A stretch of 64,000 bases of DNA from contig MPUH01000020.1 in assembly GCA_001970955.1 (NCBI GenBank), forward strand, positions 98,317 to 162,316. Direction: 5' to 3'. The notes under the pieces are model-generated. The model saw only the letters and a program-made list of their open reading frames with translations, ran no database searches and was not told the DNA's origin. Within the stretch, counting starts at the first letter, position 1. Each line of letters starts with the position of its first letter. This DNA is from Stentor coeruleus. Lineage: Eukaryota; Ciliophora; Heterotrichea; Heterotrichida; Stentoridae. Below are positions 63,381 through 64,000 of this stretch, piece after piece. The translations under genes and the position numbers were made by a program.

Positions 63381-64000
63381 TAAATTAACATAATTTTTAT
63401 AGGAAATTATTAAAGGCTATTTTAAGATTAGTTTTGGAGATTGATTTTATTAATAATTTTAGTTAGAATTATGAATTGCTTTTTGAAGGAATTGAGCATG
63501 TAAAGCTTGGGATTTAATTATGAATATAGTTATGGATATAAAAAATAATGATAATGTAGATTGAAATTGTGTATTTTTTAAGGGTTTTTATACTGGACAT
63601 AAATTTAAATTATTTCAAAAGCATAAATCATATTTTCCTAATTTTATCATCACTCTAATATCTTATTTTATTATAATTCACACACCCAAAAGAAAAATTT
63701 TAGGTTTACTGATTTTTCTGATATGAATAACGTATAAGTAGCCTGAAAATATTGTATAAAAGGATGAATTCATTATAGTATTTTTTTTTTAATTATAAAT
63801 AATAGATAGAGACTAATTTAGCAACACAGAACATAAAAATTCAAAGCCTAAAAATTATAATAGCCAAAGTGCTTTAAGAACAAAGAGATAAGATTAAGTA
63901 AGCTTAAGTTTAAAACTCAGAAATAGCCTATTTTTTCATTAGTCTATTCAAACTTATTTTTTTAAAAGTTATTATTATCTATAAGTTTTTAAATTCACGA
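63381..64000. other. Intergenic at right edge, no gene seen
   Basis: The first 230 bp are G-rich as in other 3' flanks. The rest is AT-rich with no ORF to the window edge. Confidence 0.5.

Noticed and set aside
1-64000. Alternative ciliate genetic code with reassigned TAA/TAG
   Set aside because: All three stop codons end genes, and long frames have none inside; apparent internal stops all fall in 15-nt introns or assembly duplications.

Overview
The window looks like macronuclear DNA of a heterotrich ciliate, most likely Stentor coeruleus or a close relative. It is very AT-rich and gene-dense. TAA, TAG and TGA all act as stops across reading frames of more than 1,000 codons, so the code is standard. 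Several reading frames are interrupted by introns of exactly 15 nt. I found eight such introns that put a stop in the open frame. All start GTA, end AG and have A at position 10. Exact 15-nt introns combined with the standard code are a known Stentor trait; the species name is inference.

Layout. 1-7.4 kb, minus strand: a kelch/cysteine-rich membrane protein cut by the window edge, a PA-domain type I membrane protein, and an eight-repeat WD40 protein. 8.8-18.6 kb: a B-box/cysteine-rich protein, an ERGIC3/Erv46-like trafficking protein, a MORN protein, a sperm-tail PG-rich (STPGR) axonemal-type protein and a large WDR7-like protein. 19-25 kb: a small MGCG protein, a coiled-coil/GAF protein split by two assembly gaps, a small basic protein and an MST/Hippo-type kinase with a SARAH tail. 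25.5-36 kb: a disordered protein followed by an Ulp1-like domain lacking the catalytic triad, a gene-poor stretch, a PAP2/glucose-6-phosphatase-like membrane protein lacking its catalytic residues, an elongator tRNA-Met(CAT), a coiled-coil protein and two small unknowns. 36-50 kb: a PDCL3-like phosducin family protein, coiled-coil proteins, a four-TM protein, zinc-finger proteins, a CDPK-like kinase with two mini-introns, and a kinesin. 50-63.4 kb: unknowns, a DHHC palmitoyltransferase, a long IQ-motif protein broken by assembly duplications, a coiled-coil protein, and an LRR protein carrying a glycogen-binding-like module.

Themes. Many products fit a large ciliated cell: cytoskeleton and cilia (kinesin, STPGR, MORN, IQ and many coiled coils), signalling kinases and membrane traffic. 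Four proteins begin MGC or MGxxC (dual acylation candidates), and a DHHC enzyme lies in the same window. Seven single Ns are each flanked by near-identical direct repeats of 22-145 bp. These look like unmerged contig ends and they break four genes; collapsing them restores the frames exactly. Gene flanks show a consistent compositional pattern: C exceeds G upstream and G exceeds C downstream on the coding strand. This helped judge small genes. I found no convincing mobile element, CRISPR array, rRNA or origin.
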